Below are positions 40,741-48,470 of a stretch of DNA of 64,000 nt, piece after piece (positions within the stretch are counted from its first letter, which is position 1; every line of letters starts with the position of its first letter). Made by a program: the position numbers and the translations under genes. The notes beneath the pieces are model-generated. The model was not told the origin of the DNA, did no database searches, and was given only the letters and a program-made list of their open reading frames with translations. Source of the DNA: Trueperaceae bacterium (GTDB lineage: Bacteria > Deinococcota > Deinococci > Deinococcales > Trueperaceae); contig DASVCN010000020.1 of the NCBI GenBank assembly GCA_036381595.1, positions 109,683 through 173,682 of the forward strand. The letters are read 5' to 3'.

Positions 40741-41730
40741 CTAGCGGAACCGCGACTCCGCCAGCCACATGTCCGGATCGCTGCCCACCTGCTGCTTGAG
40801 CTCATCGGTGATCGCGGTCATCTGTTCGAACAACTCGGCGGGAGCGTCGACGTCGGCTGCCGGTGCGTTCTGCCTAACCTGTTCTGGCGTTCGCGCGCCC
40901 ACGAGGACGGAGGTGACCGCAGGCTGCCGCAGCAGCCAGGCGACGGCCAGCTGAGCAAGGGGGTAGCCAGCCTCTTCTGCCAACTCCTTCAAGCGGGAGA
41001 TCGTTTCGAACGTCTCGCTTTCGAGTCCCGGCTGGCCATGCTTGCTGAGGGGGCGGTCCTTCGAGTAGAGCTTGGTCCTGGCGCGTCCTTCGGGGACGTC
41101 GTCGGCGGTCGGGAACTTGCCGGTGAGCAACCCCTGCATCAGAGAGCTGTAGGTGAGCACTCCTACGTTCTCCTCAGCGCACATCGGGATCAGCTCGAAC
41201 TCGACGGCGCGCCACAGCAGGTTGTAGGGAAGCTGATTCGTCTCGGGGTGAACGTGCTCCAGGAAGTCGGTCAGGTCTCGAACGCCGAAGTTGCTCACCC
41301 CGACCGCACGCACCTTGCCCTCCCTCTTGAGCTCCTCGAGCGCCCCGATCGTCTCCTCCATCGGCACCTGCCAGTTCGGCCAGTGCACCTGATAGAGGTC
41401 GATGTAATCGGTCCGGAGTCGCCGGAGACTCCGCTCGCACGCTTCACGGACCTGCTTCGACCCGAGGTGGTCGGGGCTGACCTTGGTAGCTATCACGGTC
41501 TCATCGCGGCGGCCGGCGAGGACACGACCCAGCAACTCCTCCGAGAACCCGTCACCGTACGCCTCGGCTGTATCGAAGAAGTTGATGCCGGCGTCGAGGG
41601 CAGCCTCAATGGTCGCGATCGAGTCATCCTCGCGCTGATCCCCCCATGTCATTCCGCCCTCGAACACGTAACATCCCAGGCAGATCGTCGAAACGTCGAT
41701 ATCGGTCGTGCCGAGTTTCCTGTACTGCAA
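40741..41730 (-). CDS. Aldo/keto reductase
   Basis: A 329-residue NADPH-dependent (alpha/beta)8 oxidoreductase. The start is TTG 41730, seven bases after AGGAGG, giving LQYRKLGTTDIDVSTICLG as in family members; the frame to 41847 lacks similarity. The catalytic tetrad is visible as Asp and Tyr in FFDTAEAYG, Lys in VIATKVS and His in LYQVHWPN. It is divergent from a LacI-controlled amino-acid importer operon and close to one of the twin operators, so it may share that regulator. Substrate unknown. Confidence 0.9.
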   Translation of the reverse strand: MQYRKLGTTDIDVSTICLGCYVFEGGMTWGDQREDDSIATIEAALDAGINFFDTAEAYGDGFSEELLGRVLAGRRDETVIATKVSPDHLGSKQVREACERSLRRLRTDYIDLYQVHWPNWQVPMEETIGALEELKREGKVRAVGVSNFGVRDLTDFLEHVHPETNQLPYNLLWRAVEFELIPMCAEENVGVLTYSSLMQGLLTGKFPTADDVPEGRARTKLYSKDRPLSKHGQPGLESETFETISRLKELAEEAGYPLAQLAVAWLLRQPAVTSVLVGARTPEQVRQNAPAADVDAPAELFEQMTAITDELKQQVGSDPDMWLAESRFR

Positions 41731-41856
41731 AGCCGTCTCCTCCTGGTCATGGAGCGGAACGCTCTGTACGGCAGAGTAACCAACAGGCACCGGAACTGTG
41801 TACGAGAACAGGCGGACCCCGCTTGACGGTCCGGCTGCATGCCCCATATGGTTGCC

Positions 41857-41940
41857 TTAGACCGGTCCAAATATCACGATTCGCCTGTCGCAACCTCGCG
41901 GTCGAGGCCCGAACCCGCGTCTTTACTTAGACCGGTCCAA
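41857..41940. promoter_or_regulatory. Twin LacI-type operators in a divergent promoter region
   Basis: The 14-mer TTAGACCGGTCCAA occurs twice in direct orientation, at 41857-41870 and 41927-41940, exactly 70 bp apart. Each contains the palindrome GGACCGGTC with a central CG, the form bound by LacI-family dimers. They sit between the aldo/keto reductase (start 41730) and the binding-protein gene (start 41997). The LacI gene of the same operon (44966) is the obvious candidate regulator, with DNA looping between the sites. No clear -35/-10 pair was found. Confidence 0.7.
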
Positions 41941-41996
41941 GACTTGGAGACCGAATGCGGGAAACTGTGCCGCCAGGTGCGTTCGAGAGGAGCTAC

Positions 41997-42800
41997 ATGC
42001 GCTCACGGATAATGCAAGGCATCGGAAGAAAACTTCTCGCTCTCGCCCTGGTACTGCTGGCCGGCGCTTCACTCGTCGAAGCCCAGACGGTCGACGAGAT
42101 CCTCGACGCCGGCCGCGTGAGAATCGGCGTGGTGACCGGGGTGCCGCCTTTCGGCAGCATCAACGCTGCGGGTGAGGTCATCGGCTACGACGTCGATGTC
42201 GCCAATCTGATCGGCGAGTACCTGGGGGTGCCCGTCGAGATCGTCGGCCTCACCCCGCCCGCCCGCATCCCGGCGTTGCAGGCCGGGAGAGTCGACATAC
42301 TGGTAGCTACCCTGGGCCCCACGCCCCAGCGCGCCCAGTCGGTGATGTTCACCATGCCGTACAGCGCCTTCCTCATGACCATCGTCGCTCCGGTCGATGC
42401 CGACTACGAGGGCCTCGAGGACCTTGCGGGCGTTAGCGTCGGAGTCCCGCGAGGGAGCCCTCAGGACGTGCAGCTCAGCCGTCTGGCAGTCGAGGGCACC
42501 GACATTCAGCGCTTCCAGGACGACGCTACCGCCGCCCAGGCCATGTTCAGCGGCCAGGTCGACGCTATTGCCATCCCCAACATCACGGCCAACTCGATCC
42601 TCGAACAGCGAGGCGAGGAAGGTTATGAGATCAAGTTCGCCTTCGCTCAGCAGCCGAACTCGATGACGGTCCGCAAGGACGCCTTCGAGTTGCACCAGTG
42701 GCTGAACAACTTCATCTATTGGGTCAAGCTGAACGGCCAGCTCGACGAGATCAGCCAGAAGTGGATCGGCGAGCCGCTGCCCGAACTGCCCGTTTTCTAG
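41997..42800 (+). CDS. Polar amino-acid ABC transporter substrate-binding protein
   Basis: A 267-residue exported protein; ATG 41997 is preceded by GAGAGGAG. Signal peptide KLLALALVLLAGASLVEAQ, then TVDEILDAGRVRIGVVTGVP and IGYDVDVANLIGEYLG, the SBP_bac_3 pattern. It heads an importer operon with two short permeases and an ATPase. The ligand may be an amino acid or a related small carboxylate. Confidence 0.92.
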   Translation: MRSRIMQGIGRKLLALALVLLAGASLVEAQTVDEILDAGRVRIGVVTGVPPFGSINAAGEVIGYDVDVANLIGEYLGVPVEIVGLTPPARIPALQAGRVDILVATLGPTPQRAQSVMFTMPYSAFLMTIVAPVDADYEGLEDLAGVSVGVPRGSPQDVQLSRLAVEGTDIQRFQDDATAAQAMFSGQVDAIAIPNITANSILEQRGEEGYEIKFAFAQQPNSMTVRKDAFELHQWLNNFIYWVKLNGQLDEISQKWIGEPLPELPVF

Positions 42801-42808
42801 TCACCACC

Positions 42809-42836
42809 GGCTGCGGACGATCCCATGTCCGCAGCC
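42809..42836 (+). promoter_or_regulatory. Intercistronic hairpin between binding protein and permease genes
   Basis: GGCTGCGGAC (42809-42818) pairs perfectly with GTCCGCAGCC (42827-42836), an 8-base loop, nine bases after the binding-protein stop. It matches the arrangement at the other transporter loci of this window. Confidence 0.7.
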
Positions 42837-42897
42837 CCACTATCTGATGACTACTTCTTCCTCCAGAGCTGACCTCCCACCCGAGTAGAGGGCGACC

Positions 42898-43587
42898 GTG
42901 TACAACTTCAGCTTCCGGCCCGTCATCGCCAACTTCGATCTGCTGCTCTCCGGCGCGCTCCTCACCCTGGGCGTGACGGTCGCCGCGATCGTCCTCGGGT
43001 TCGTGCTGGGAGTGCTGTGCGCGGTCGCCCGCGCGATCGGCCCCAGACCGCTGGCGGCGATCGTCGCTGGATATGTCGAGGCGATCCGCAACACCCCCTT
43101 CCTCGTTCAGCTCTTCATCGTCTATTTCGGACTCCCGGCCATCGGCATCCAGCTCACGGCGCTGCAGGCGGGGATTATCGCCATGGTGATCAACCTCGGC
43201 GCCTACTCTGCCGAGATCATCCGCGCCGGCATCGAGTCGATCCACCGGCTCCAACTCGAGGCGGCATCTGCCCTGGGCATGACCAGGTGGCAGATGATGC
43301 GTCACGTCGTGTTGCCGCCAGCCATCGAGAACGTCTATCCGGCGCTCACCAGCCAGTTCATCCTGATGATGCTGGCTTCCAGCCTGCTTTCTGCGATCGC
43401 ACTCAATGAGCTGGCCGGCCGAGCGGTGACCCTCGAGTCGCTCACCTTCCGCAGCTTCGAGATCTACTCGGTGGTCGCGCTCCTCTACATAGCGCTTACC
43501 CTCCTCTTCAAGGGACTCTTCCGCGCTATCGGCTACATGTCGTTCCGGCGCTGGCGGCGCCTGGGGCAGTCGGGGGCAGCAAGATGA
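42898..43587 (+). CDS. Polar amino-acid ABC transporter permease
   Basis: A 229-residue HisMQ-class permease starting at GTG 42898. Membrane segments flank YVEAIRNTPFLVQLFIVYFG and the EAA loop QLEAASALGMTRWQMMRHVV. Its stop overlaps the second permease start by 4 bp. Confidence 0.92.
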   Translation: MYNFSFRPVIANFDLLLSGALLTLGVTVAAIVLGFVLGVLCAVARAIGPRPLAAIVAGYVEAIRNTPFLVQLFIVYFGLPAIGIQLTALQAGIIAMVINLGAYSAEIIRAGIESIHRLQLEAASALGMTRWQMMRHVVLPPAIENVYPALTSQFILMMLASSLLSAIALNELAGRAVTLESLTFRSFEIYSVVALLYIALTLLFKGLFRAIGYMSFRRWRRLGQSGAAR

Positions 43588-44234
43588 TCACCGACTTCGG
43601 ACTGCCCGCCTTCTGGCTCCTCGTCAAGGCCACCCGCTGGACCATCTACCTGTCGCTCATCGCATTCGTGGCCGGCGGGATGGCCGGATTCATCGTGGCG
43701 CTCCTGCGTACCAGCCGCTCGGCCATCGTCAGGAACATCGTCGCCGTCTACATCCAGATCATCCAGGGCACCCCGGTGCTGATCCTGCTGTTCATGGCCT
43801 TCTACGGGCTGGCGCTGTTCGGCATCAGGCTCGGGCCGCTGGTTGCCGCCACCATCGCCCTGATGGTCTACAGCTCCGCCTACCTGGGTGAGATCTGGCG
43901 CGGTTGCATCGAGGCGATACCGAGGGCACAGTGGGAGGCGTCGGAGTCGCTCGCGTTCACCCGCTGGCAGGTGCTCCGCCACGTGATACTTCCGCAGGCG
44001 TTCCGGATATCGCTGCCCCCCACCGTCGGTTTCCTGGTCCAGCTCATCAAGCAGACCTCGGTTGCTTCGCTGATAAGCCTGATCGAGCTGACCCGCTCGG
44101 CGCAGCTGATAAGCAACGCAACTTTCGAGCCGCTCAAGACCTACCTGGCGGCGGCGGCGATCTATTTCGTCATCTGCTTCGTGCTGTCCCGTTACAGCCA
44201 GACCTTGGAGAGAAGGTTGAATGTCAGTCGCTAA
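43584..44234 (+). CDS. Polar amino-acid ABC transporter permease
   Basis: A 216-residue HisMQ-class permease, partner of the preceding one. It shows VYIQIIQGTPVLILLFMAFY and the loop RAQWEASESLAFTRWQVLRH. The end overlaps the ATPase gene by 14 bp, indicating tight translational coupling. Confidence 0.92.
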   Translation: MITDFGLPAFWLLVKATRWTIYLSLIAFVAGGMAGFIVALLRTSRSAIVRNIVAVYIQIIQGTPVLILLFMAFYGLALFGIRLGPLVAATIALMVYSSAYLGEIWRGCIEAIPRAQWEASESLAFTRWQVLRHVILPQAFRISLPPTVGFLVQLIKQTSVASLISLIELTRSAQLISNATFEPLKTYLAAAAIYFVICFVLSRYSQTLERRLNVSR

Positions 44235-44955
44235 GGCACAGAACGTCGTGAAACGCTTCGGGAAGCTGACCGTCCTCTCCGACGTCTCGTTCGAAGTCGA
44301 CCGCGGCCAGGTCGTAGCCATCATCGGACGCAGCGGTTCGGGCAAGAGCACGATGCTGCGCTGCCTCAACGGCCTCGAATCGATCGACGGCGGGAAGCTC
44401 GAAGTCCTCGAACAGGATCTTCCCTGTCCGCCGCGCCAGCTTCGGGCGCTCAGGGAGAAGGTGGGCATGGTCTTCCAGAGCTACAACCTCTTCCCTCACA
44501 AGACGGTAATGGAGAACGTGACGCTGGCGCAGCGCATCGTCAAGAAGACGCCCAAGCGCGAAGCCCAGGAGGTCGCCCTCGAGGTCCTGGAGCAGGTTGG
44601 CCTGGCCGAGAAGCGCGACGCCCTGCCCGACCAGCTCTCAGGCGGGCAGCAGCAGCGGGTGGCGATAGCCCGCTCCCTTGCCATCAAGCCGCAGTTGATG
44701 CTGTTCGACGAAGTCACCTCTGCCCTCGACCCGCAACTCACCGGCGAAGTGCTCAAGGTTATCGAGTCGCTGGCGCGGAGGGGCATGACCATGATCCTCG
44801 TAACGCACGAGATGGGCTTCGCCAAGGGAGTGGCCGACGAGATCCTGTTCATGCACCAGGGCAAGATCTGGGAGCAGGGACCGCCAAGCGAGCTGCTGGG
44901 GTCACCACGGACCGAGGAGCTCAAGGTTTTCCTGGGCGCCGGCGAACTGAAGTAG
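44221..44955 (+). CDS. Polar amino-acid ABC transporter ATPase (GlnQ/HisP-like)
   Basis: A 244-residue ABC ATPase. Walker A is IIGRSGSGKSTMLRCLNGLE, the Q-loop MVFQSYNLFPHKT, the signature LSGGQQQRVAIARSLA and Walker B LMLFDEVTSALDP, followed by the H-loop VTHEMGFA. It is the only amino-acid-type ATPase gene in the window. It energises this importer and could also serve the ATPase-less Aap-type permeases at 22583-24939, which is speculative. Confidence 0.94.
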   Translation: MSVAKAQNVVKRFGKLTVLSDVSFEVDRGQVVAIIGRSGSGKSTMLRCLNGLESIDGGKLEVLEQDLPCPPRQLRALREKVGMVFQSYNLFPHKTVMENVTLAQRIVKKTPKREAQEVALEVLEQVGLAEKRDALPDQLSGGQQQRVAIARSLAIKPQLMLFDEVTSALDPQLTGEVLKVIESLARRGMTMILVTHEMGFAKGVADEILFMHQGKIWEQGPPSELLGSPRTEELKVFLGAGELK

Positions 44956-44965
44956 GCCGGCTCCG

Positions 44966-45997
44966 GTGAGCGACAGGACCAGACGCAAGGTAGTCACGCT
45001 CGATGACCTGGCACGGCACGCCGGGGTCTCGCGCTCGACAGTGTCGCTGGTGCTGCGCGGCAGTCTGCTCCCCGCCGCCACCACCCGCGAGCGTGTCCTC
45101 GAGGCGGTGAAGGCGCTCGGTTACGTGTACAACCGGGGCGCCGCGTCCCTGCGCTCCAGGCAGACGATGGTCGTAGGCATGGTCGTGGGGGACATCGCCA
45201 ACCCGTTCTTCGCCGACATGGTCGCCGGCGCCCAGAGCACCCTCGACGAGGCTGACCGGGTGCTGCTGCTCGTCGACACCAGCGAATCGCACGACTCGCA
45301 AGAACGTTACATCGCGAGACTGCGCGAGCACGGGGTAGACGGACTGCTGGTGTGCGCCGCGCCGGGAACTGAAGCCGCGCACCTGGAGCGGATCCGCAGC
45401 TCGGGAACGCCCATCGTCGAGGTGCTGAGGCGAGTGGAGGATAGCCGCGGAGACTTCGTGGGAATCGACTTCGAGGCTGCCAGCATCAGGGCGACCGAGC
45501 ACCTGATCGAGCTGGGCCACCGCCGGATAGCGTTCATAGGCGGCGACCTGCCCCACTCTGCCGTTCGTGAGCGCCACGCTGGGTTCGCATCGGCGTTGTC
45601 GCGACACGGGCTCGAGCCCGGGCCCATCGTCGCCTGCCCGGTGACAAGGCAGGCGGGCTACGAGGCGGCTTCCCGGTTGTTGCAAGGGCCGGAACCACCA
45701 ACCGCCGCGGTCGCCTACAGCGACCGAGTCGCCTTCGGAGTGATGGCCGCGGCCCACGACCGAGGCCTTCGGGTTGGACGGGACTTCGCGCTGGTGGGAT
45801 TCGATGATCTCGAACAGGCGGACGTCTCTCGGCCCACCCTTACCTCGATCGCCACCCGACCGCAGGCGGTGGGCAGAGAAGCCGCCCGGGTGCTGGTCGA
45901 CAGGATGCAGAATCCGGACCGGCCGTCGGTAGAACGGTTGATCCAGACCGAGTTGATGGTCCGTCAGAGCAGCGCACCCCCCGAAGCCGATAGTTAG
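44966..45997 (+). CDS. LacI-family transcriptional regulator
   Basis: A 343-residue regulator starting at GTG 44966. The N-terminal helix-turn-helix and hinge are VTLDDLARHAGVSRSTVSLV and VKALGYVYNRGAASLR. A periplasmic-binding-protein-like effector domain follows (GMVVGDIANPFFADMVAGAQ). LacI proteins usually sense sugars, so finding one co-transcribed with an amino-acid-type importer is unusual. Its probable operators are the twin 14-mers at 41857 and 41927. Confidence 0.93.
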   Translation: MSDRTRRKVVTLDDLARHAGVSRSTVSLVLRGSLLPAATTRERVLEAVKALGYVYNRGAASLRSRQTMVVGMVVGDIANPFFADMVAGAQSTLDEADRVLLLVDTSESHDSQERYIARLREHGVDGLLVCAAPGTEAAHLERIRSSGTPIVEVLRRVEDSRGDFVGIDFEAASIRATEHLIELGHRRIAFIGGDLPHSAVRERHAGFASALSRHGLEPGPIVACPVTRQAGYEAASRLLQGPEPPTAAVAYSDRVAFGVMAAAHDRGLRVGRDFALVGFDDLEQADVSRPTLTSIATRPQAVGREAARVLVDRMQNPDRPSVERLIQTELMVRQSSAPPEADS

Positions 45998-46006
45998 GAA
46001 GTGAAG

Positions 46007-46957
46007 ATGAAACCCGAAATCCTGGTGATCAAGCAGATGGCGCCGGCGGAAACCATGGCCGCTCTGGAAGAATCGTTCGAGTGTCACCACCTGTGGCGGG
46101 TGCCTGCGGCGGAGCGGGAGAAGTTCGTCTCCGAAGTTGCGCAGGGAGTACGCGGCGTTGCTACCACGGGAGGAGACGGGATCTCCCGCAATCTGATGGA
46201 ACGCCTTCCCAACCTGGAGATAGTCGCCGTATACGGCGTGGGAGTCGACGCCGTCGACCTCGACGCAGCCCGCGAGCTGGGAGTAGAGGTCAGCAATACG
46301 CCCGACGTACTCACGGAGGACGTCGCCGACCTAGCCGTAACTCTGCTGCTCGCGGCGTCACGGTCGCTATGTCGGCTGGACGGCCACGTCCGCTCGGGCG
46401 ACTGGGAAGAGGGCGTGCCGCTGGCGATGCCGCGGAGCGTGCGCGGCAAGACCGCCGGGATCTTGGGGCTCGGCCGCATCGGGCGAGCGGTGGCGTCGCG
46501 TCTATCGGCGTTCGGGATGAACGTCCGCTACTACCAGCCGCGGCCGAAGGAGGATGCGCCGGTACCGCGGGTGGAAAGTCTGCTGGAGCTGGCTCGGATG
46601 AGCGACTATCTCGTGGTGTGCGCGCCGGCGCGTCCGGAGACGCTGCGCGTCGTCGATGCCTCCGTGTTGGAGGCGCTCGGTTCCTCCGGCGTACTGGTCA
46701 ACATCGCGCGGGGATCACTCGTGGACGAGTCGGCGTTGATCGACGCTTTGCGAGACGGCCGGCTGGGCGGGGCGGCGCTGGATGTTTTCGCGGACGAGCC
46801 TCACGTCCCCGAGGAGTTGCGGAAGCTGGAGAACGTGATACTCACCCCACACATCGGGAGCTTCACCTTCGAGACTCGGCAGGCGATGGGAAGGCTGGTG
46901 GTCGAGAACCTGAAGGCGCACTTCGAGGGGAGGGGGTTGGTGACGCCGGTCGATTGA
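46007..46957 (+). CDS. D-2-hydroxyacid dehydrogenase (hydroxypyruvate/glyoxylate reductase-like)
   Basis: A 316-residue NAD(P)-dependent dehydrogenase. ATG 46007 follows AGGAA at good spacing; GTG 46001 is an alternative. NAD-binding GILGLGRIGRAVASRLSAFG, catalytic Arg in VNIARGSLVDESAL, Glu in FADEPHVPEEL and His in LTPHIGSFTFETRQ are all present. The segment VYGVGVDAVDLDAA with NTPDVLTEDVADLA resembles hydroxypyruvate reductases. It ends the LacI operon, suggesting that the imported compound gives a 2-oxo or 2-hydroxy acid. Confidence 0.9.
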   Translation: MKPEILVIKQMAPAETMAALEESFECHHLWRVPAAEREKFVSEVAQGVRGVATTGGDGISRNLMERLPNLEIVAVYGVGVDAVDLDAARELGVEVSNTPDVLTEDVADLAVTLLLAASRSLCRLDGHVRSGDWEEGVPLAMPRSVRGKTAGILGLGRIGRAVASRLSAFGMNVRYYQPRPKEDAPVPRVESLLELARMSDYLVVCAPARPETLRVVDASVLEALGSSGVLVNIARGSLVDESALIDALRDGRLGGAALDVFADEPHVPEELRKLENVILTPHIGSFTFETRQAMGRLVVENLKAHFEGRGLVTPVD

Positions 46958-46984
46958 AGTATCGAGGGTATCGAGCGGAGGTTT

Positions 46985-47225
46985 CGGCGTCTGAACGTGC
47001 CAGTGGTCCTGCCGCCGAACGTAGGTAGCCTTGGCGACCGGTATCTCGAACTTCTCTCCAGCTGGCCGCCGCCACGCTTGGCGCACTTCGAAGATCTCCA
47101 CGCTCTGCCCCCCGATACGGTACGCAGGTCCAACTCATCTCTGATTTCCGGCGGGGGACGCATTCGTACGAGAAAGGTCGCCAAGGACCGAGCGACGCGC
47201 TCGATTCGGAGTCGGTCAGCGCCAT
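46985..47225 (-). pseudogene. DUF3024 pseudogene (two frameshifts, truncated)
   Basis: Joining three reading frames on the minus strand gives a DUF3024-like protein. It starts MALTDSE at ATG 47225, shifts frame near 47205 to RIERVARSLATFLVRMRPPP and EIRDELDLR, then shifts again near 47121 to YRIGGQSVEIFEVRQAW and EKFEIPVAKATYVRRQ. The usual ending (W-K-x-Y-W-x-R-A-D-L-K-W) is missing after DHWHVQ. The second shift is explained by a single lost base after LDLR. Family function is unknown. Confidence 0.7.
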
Positions 47226-47308
47226 GAGGACCAAGTGCGAAAGCTCCGACGTGTGGCTGGTCCGCGGCGTGCTCGACCATATTCATTCCCATGGAGGCTG
47301 ATCCTCTA

Positions 47309-47334
47309 CTTCGATATTTCATGAAATATCGAAG
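47309..47334. repeat. Perfect 26-bp palindrome
   Basis: The central 20 bp are CGATATTTCATGAAATATCG, flanked by CTT on the left and AAG on the right, making a perfect 26-bp inverted repeat with no loop. A further half-site CGATATTTCA follows at 47343-47352. It is AT-rich in a GC-rich setting and lies in the decayed patch upstream of the DUF3024 remnant. It could be an operator for a protein whose gene is gone, or an oligonucleotide-recognition site for an integrating element. Confidence 0.65.
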
Positions 47335-47444
47335 CGCAAGCGCGATATTTCAGCCGACCCTCGCCCCGCTAGGCGTCCATGCTCGCCACTCGCGTCCACG
47401 GTTCGAAGCGCACACACTCGTCGAGCAGCGGCAATTTCGTATCG

Positions 47445-47834
47445 TCAGTAACTTACGAACTCGAGGTCGGTCTCGGCAAAGTCACTCCCTACGAAAAGCA
47501 GCGGCAGTCGTGACAGCTTCGCTACCGAGTAGGCGAGACAGTCGCCGAAGTTCAGGCCTGCCTTGTGCCTGCCCTTCCCGTACCTCTCGTACGCGCGCAC
47601 TGCCTGGCTCCAGTGGTCCCCTCCGAACGTCACCGTTTCTACGGCGAACTCCTGCACGAACCGGTGAAGCTTGGCCGACTCGAACCCGTAGCGGTTCCCA
47701 AGGACGATCCCCGTCTCCGCAAGAGTCGGCGCGCCGCAGCCGATGGTCGCTGCCCCTTCGAGGGCATTCAGCAACCGATCCCACTCAGGTTCCCGGACGA
47801 GAATTGCGATTATCGCGCTGGAGTCGAGAATCAT
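47445..47834 (-). CDS. vapC: VapC-type PIN-domain toxin
   Basis: A 129-residue PIN ribonuclease. The four acidic positions are visible: Asp in MILDSSAIIAIL, Glu in APTLAETGIVLGNR, and Asp residues in LNFGDCLAYSVAK and FVGSDFAETDL. It begins inside the end of the antitoxin gene (4-bp overlap). VapC toxins cleave specific RNAs, often initiator tRNA or rRNA. The complete active site suggests a functional toxin. Confidence 0.92.
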   Translation of the reverse strand: MILDSSAIIAILVREPEWDRLLNALEGAATIGCGAPTLAETGIVLGNRYGFESAKLHRFVQEFAVETVTFGGDHWSQAVRAYERYGKGRHKAGLNFGDCLAYSVAKLSRLPLLFVGSDFAETDLEFVSY

Positions 47835-48100
47835 ACGCCGTCAGGCCCGAAGCCCAGGATGGCTTCTTCCTCCTCCTTGCTCAGGTGGCGGCCCAGCTGC
47901 CCTTCTGGCACATACGGCCAGATTTCCGATTCGAGGAACTCGATCCACCTATCTCGCTTGCCCACTCTGATTCCAGCCGACAGGCTGGCCTTCCGTAGTT
48001 CGAGCGCCTTCCTTATCGCTTCGGTCTTGTTCTCACCAGTTGCTTCCGCCAGTTCGCTGGCGAGCCGCTCCACCTCAGGGTTCTTTATGTTAAGCGCCAC
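47831..48100 (-). CDS. vapB: VapB-type antitoxin (Rv0623/PSK family)
   Basis: An 89-residue antitoxin. The N-terminal ribbon-helix-helix-like part is ALNIKNPEVERLASELAEAT with TGENKTEAIRKALELR, and the C-terminal tail (LGRHLSKEEEEAILGFGPDG) would wrap the toxin active site. GTG 48100 is preceded by AGGAGG. It presumably autoregulates via the repeat just upstream. Confidence 0.9.
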   Translation of the reverse strand: MALNIKNPEVERLASELAEATGENKTEAIRKALELRKASLSAGIRVGKRDRWIEFLESEIWPYVPEGQLGRHLSKEEEEAILGFGPDGV

Positions 48101-48109
48101 GATTCCTCC

Positions 48110-48125
48110 TGGTGTAAGTATACCA
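48110..48125 (-). promoter_or_regulatory. Operator-like repeat and -10 box of vapBC
   Basis: TGGTGTA-AG-TATACCA is an imperfect inverted repeat (one mismatch per arm) ten bases upstream of the vapB start and containing TATACT on the minus strand, a good -10 box. This is where VapB or VapBC would bind for autorepression. The -35 region is weak. Confidence 0.55.
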
Positions 48126-48197
48126 GAAGGGTAGATGGGTAGAGGGGCCGATCCAGCTAATCGGCTCGCCGGGTGCGAACGAGCAGGACAGCCAGAT

Positions 48198-48287
48198 GGG
48201 CGCTCGTCGAACTCCCTCGAGTCCTATGCGCGTCACTTCAACGCCGTGGAGCTAGAGAGCCCGTTCTACAACATCCCGAGTCGCGGA
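48198..48287 (+). pseudogene. DUF72 remnant
   Basis: The frame RSSNSLESYARHFNAVELE followed by SPFYNIPSR matches the N-terminal segment of DUF72 proteins (LExYAxxFxxVExNSxFYxxPS). Before and after it the similarity ends, so only about 30 codons of a ~240-codon gene remain. It supports the view that this patch has suffered deletions. Confidence 0.55.
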
Positions 48288-48388
48288 CGCTCTCGGGCAT
48301 CCGCTCGACCACCTCGGTCAGGGGTGGGACGGCCGTAGTACCCCTTGACGGCGTCCACTCCTTGCCCTTCCGACTCCTCTCACGGACG

Positions 48389-48446
48389 TTGACGAGCCCC
48401 GCCGGCGTTGGCTATCATTCGGCTTCGAACTGGCCCATACCAATTT
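48389..48446 (+). promoter_or_regulatory. Promoter and UTRA-GntR operator of the regulator/FAD oxidoreductase unit
   Basis: TTGACG (48389-48394) and TATCAT (48413-48418) are spaced 18 bp. Thirteen bases further, TGGCCCATACCAATTT (48431-48446) reads on the other strand as AAATTGGTATGGGCCA. This is of the HutC/DasR/NagR operator type (TTGGTATAGACCAA-like). A nearly identical element occurs at 50647-50662 in the next promoter, placed the same way relative to the -10 box. Confidence 0.75.
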
Positions 48447-48470
48447 CCCATACGGGGAAGGATCTCGAGT

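Larger units (their letters stand above)
46958..47444. other. Decayed region between the dehydrogenase and vapC
   Basis: 487 bp without an intact gene. It holds a frameshifted DUF3024 remnant (46985-47225, minus) and a perfect 26-bp palindrome (47309-47334), both listed separately. The rest shows no recognisable coding or structural signal. Confidence 0.6.

Noticed and set aside
47291..47998. A 235-codon plus-strand frame covering the palindrome and vapC
   Set aside because: Mostly antisense to vapC and vapB, Arg/Ser-rich, no ribosome-binding site or domain.
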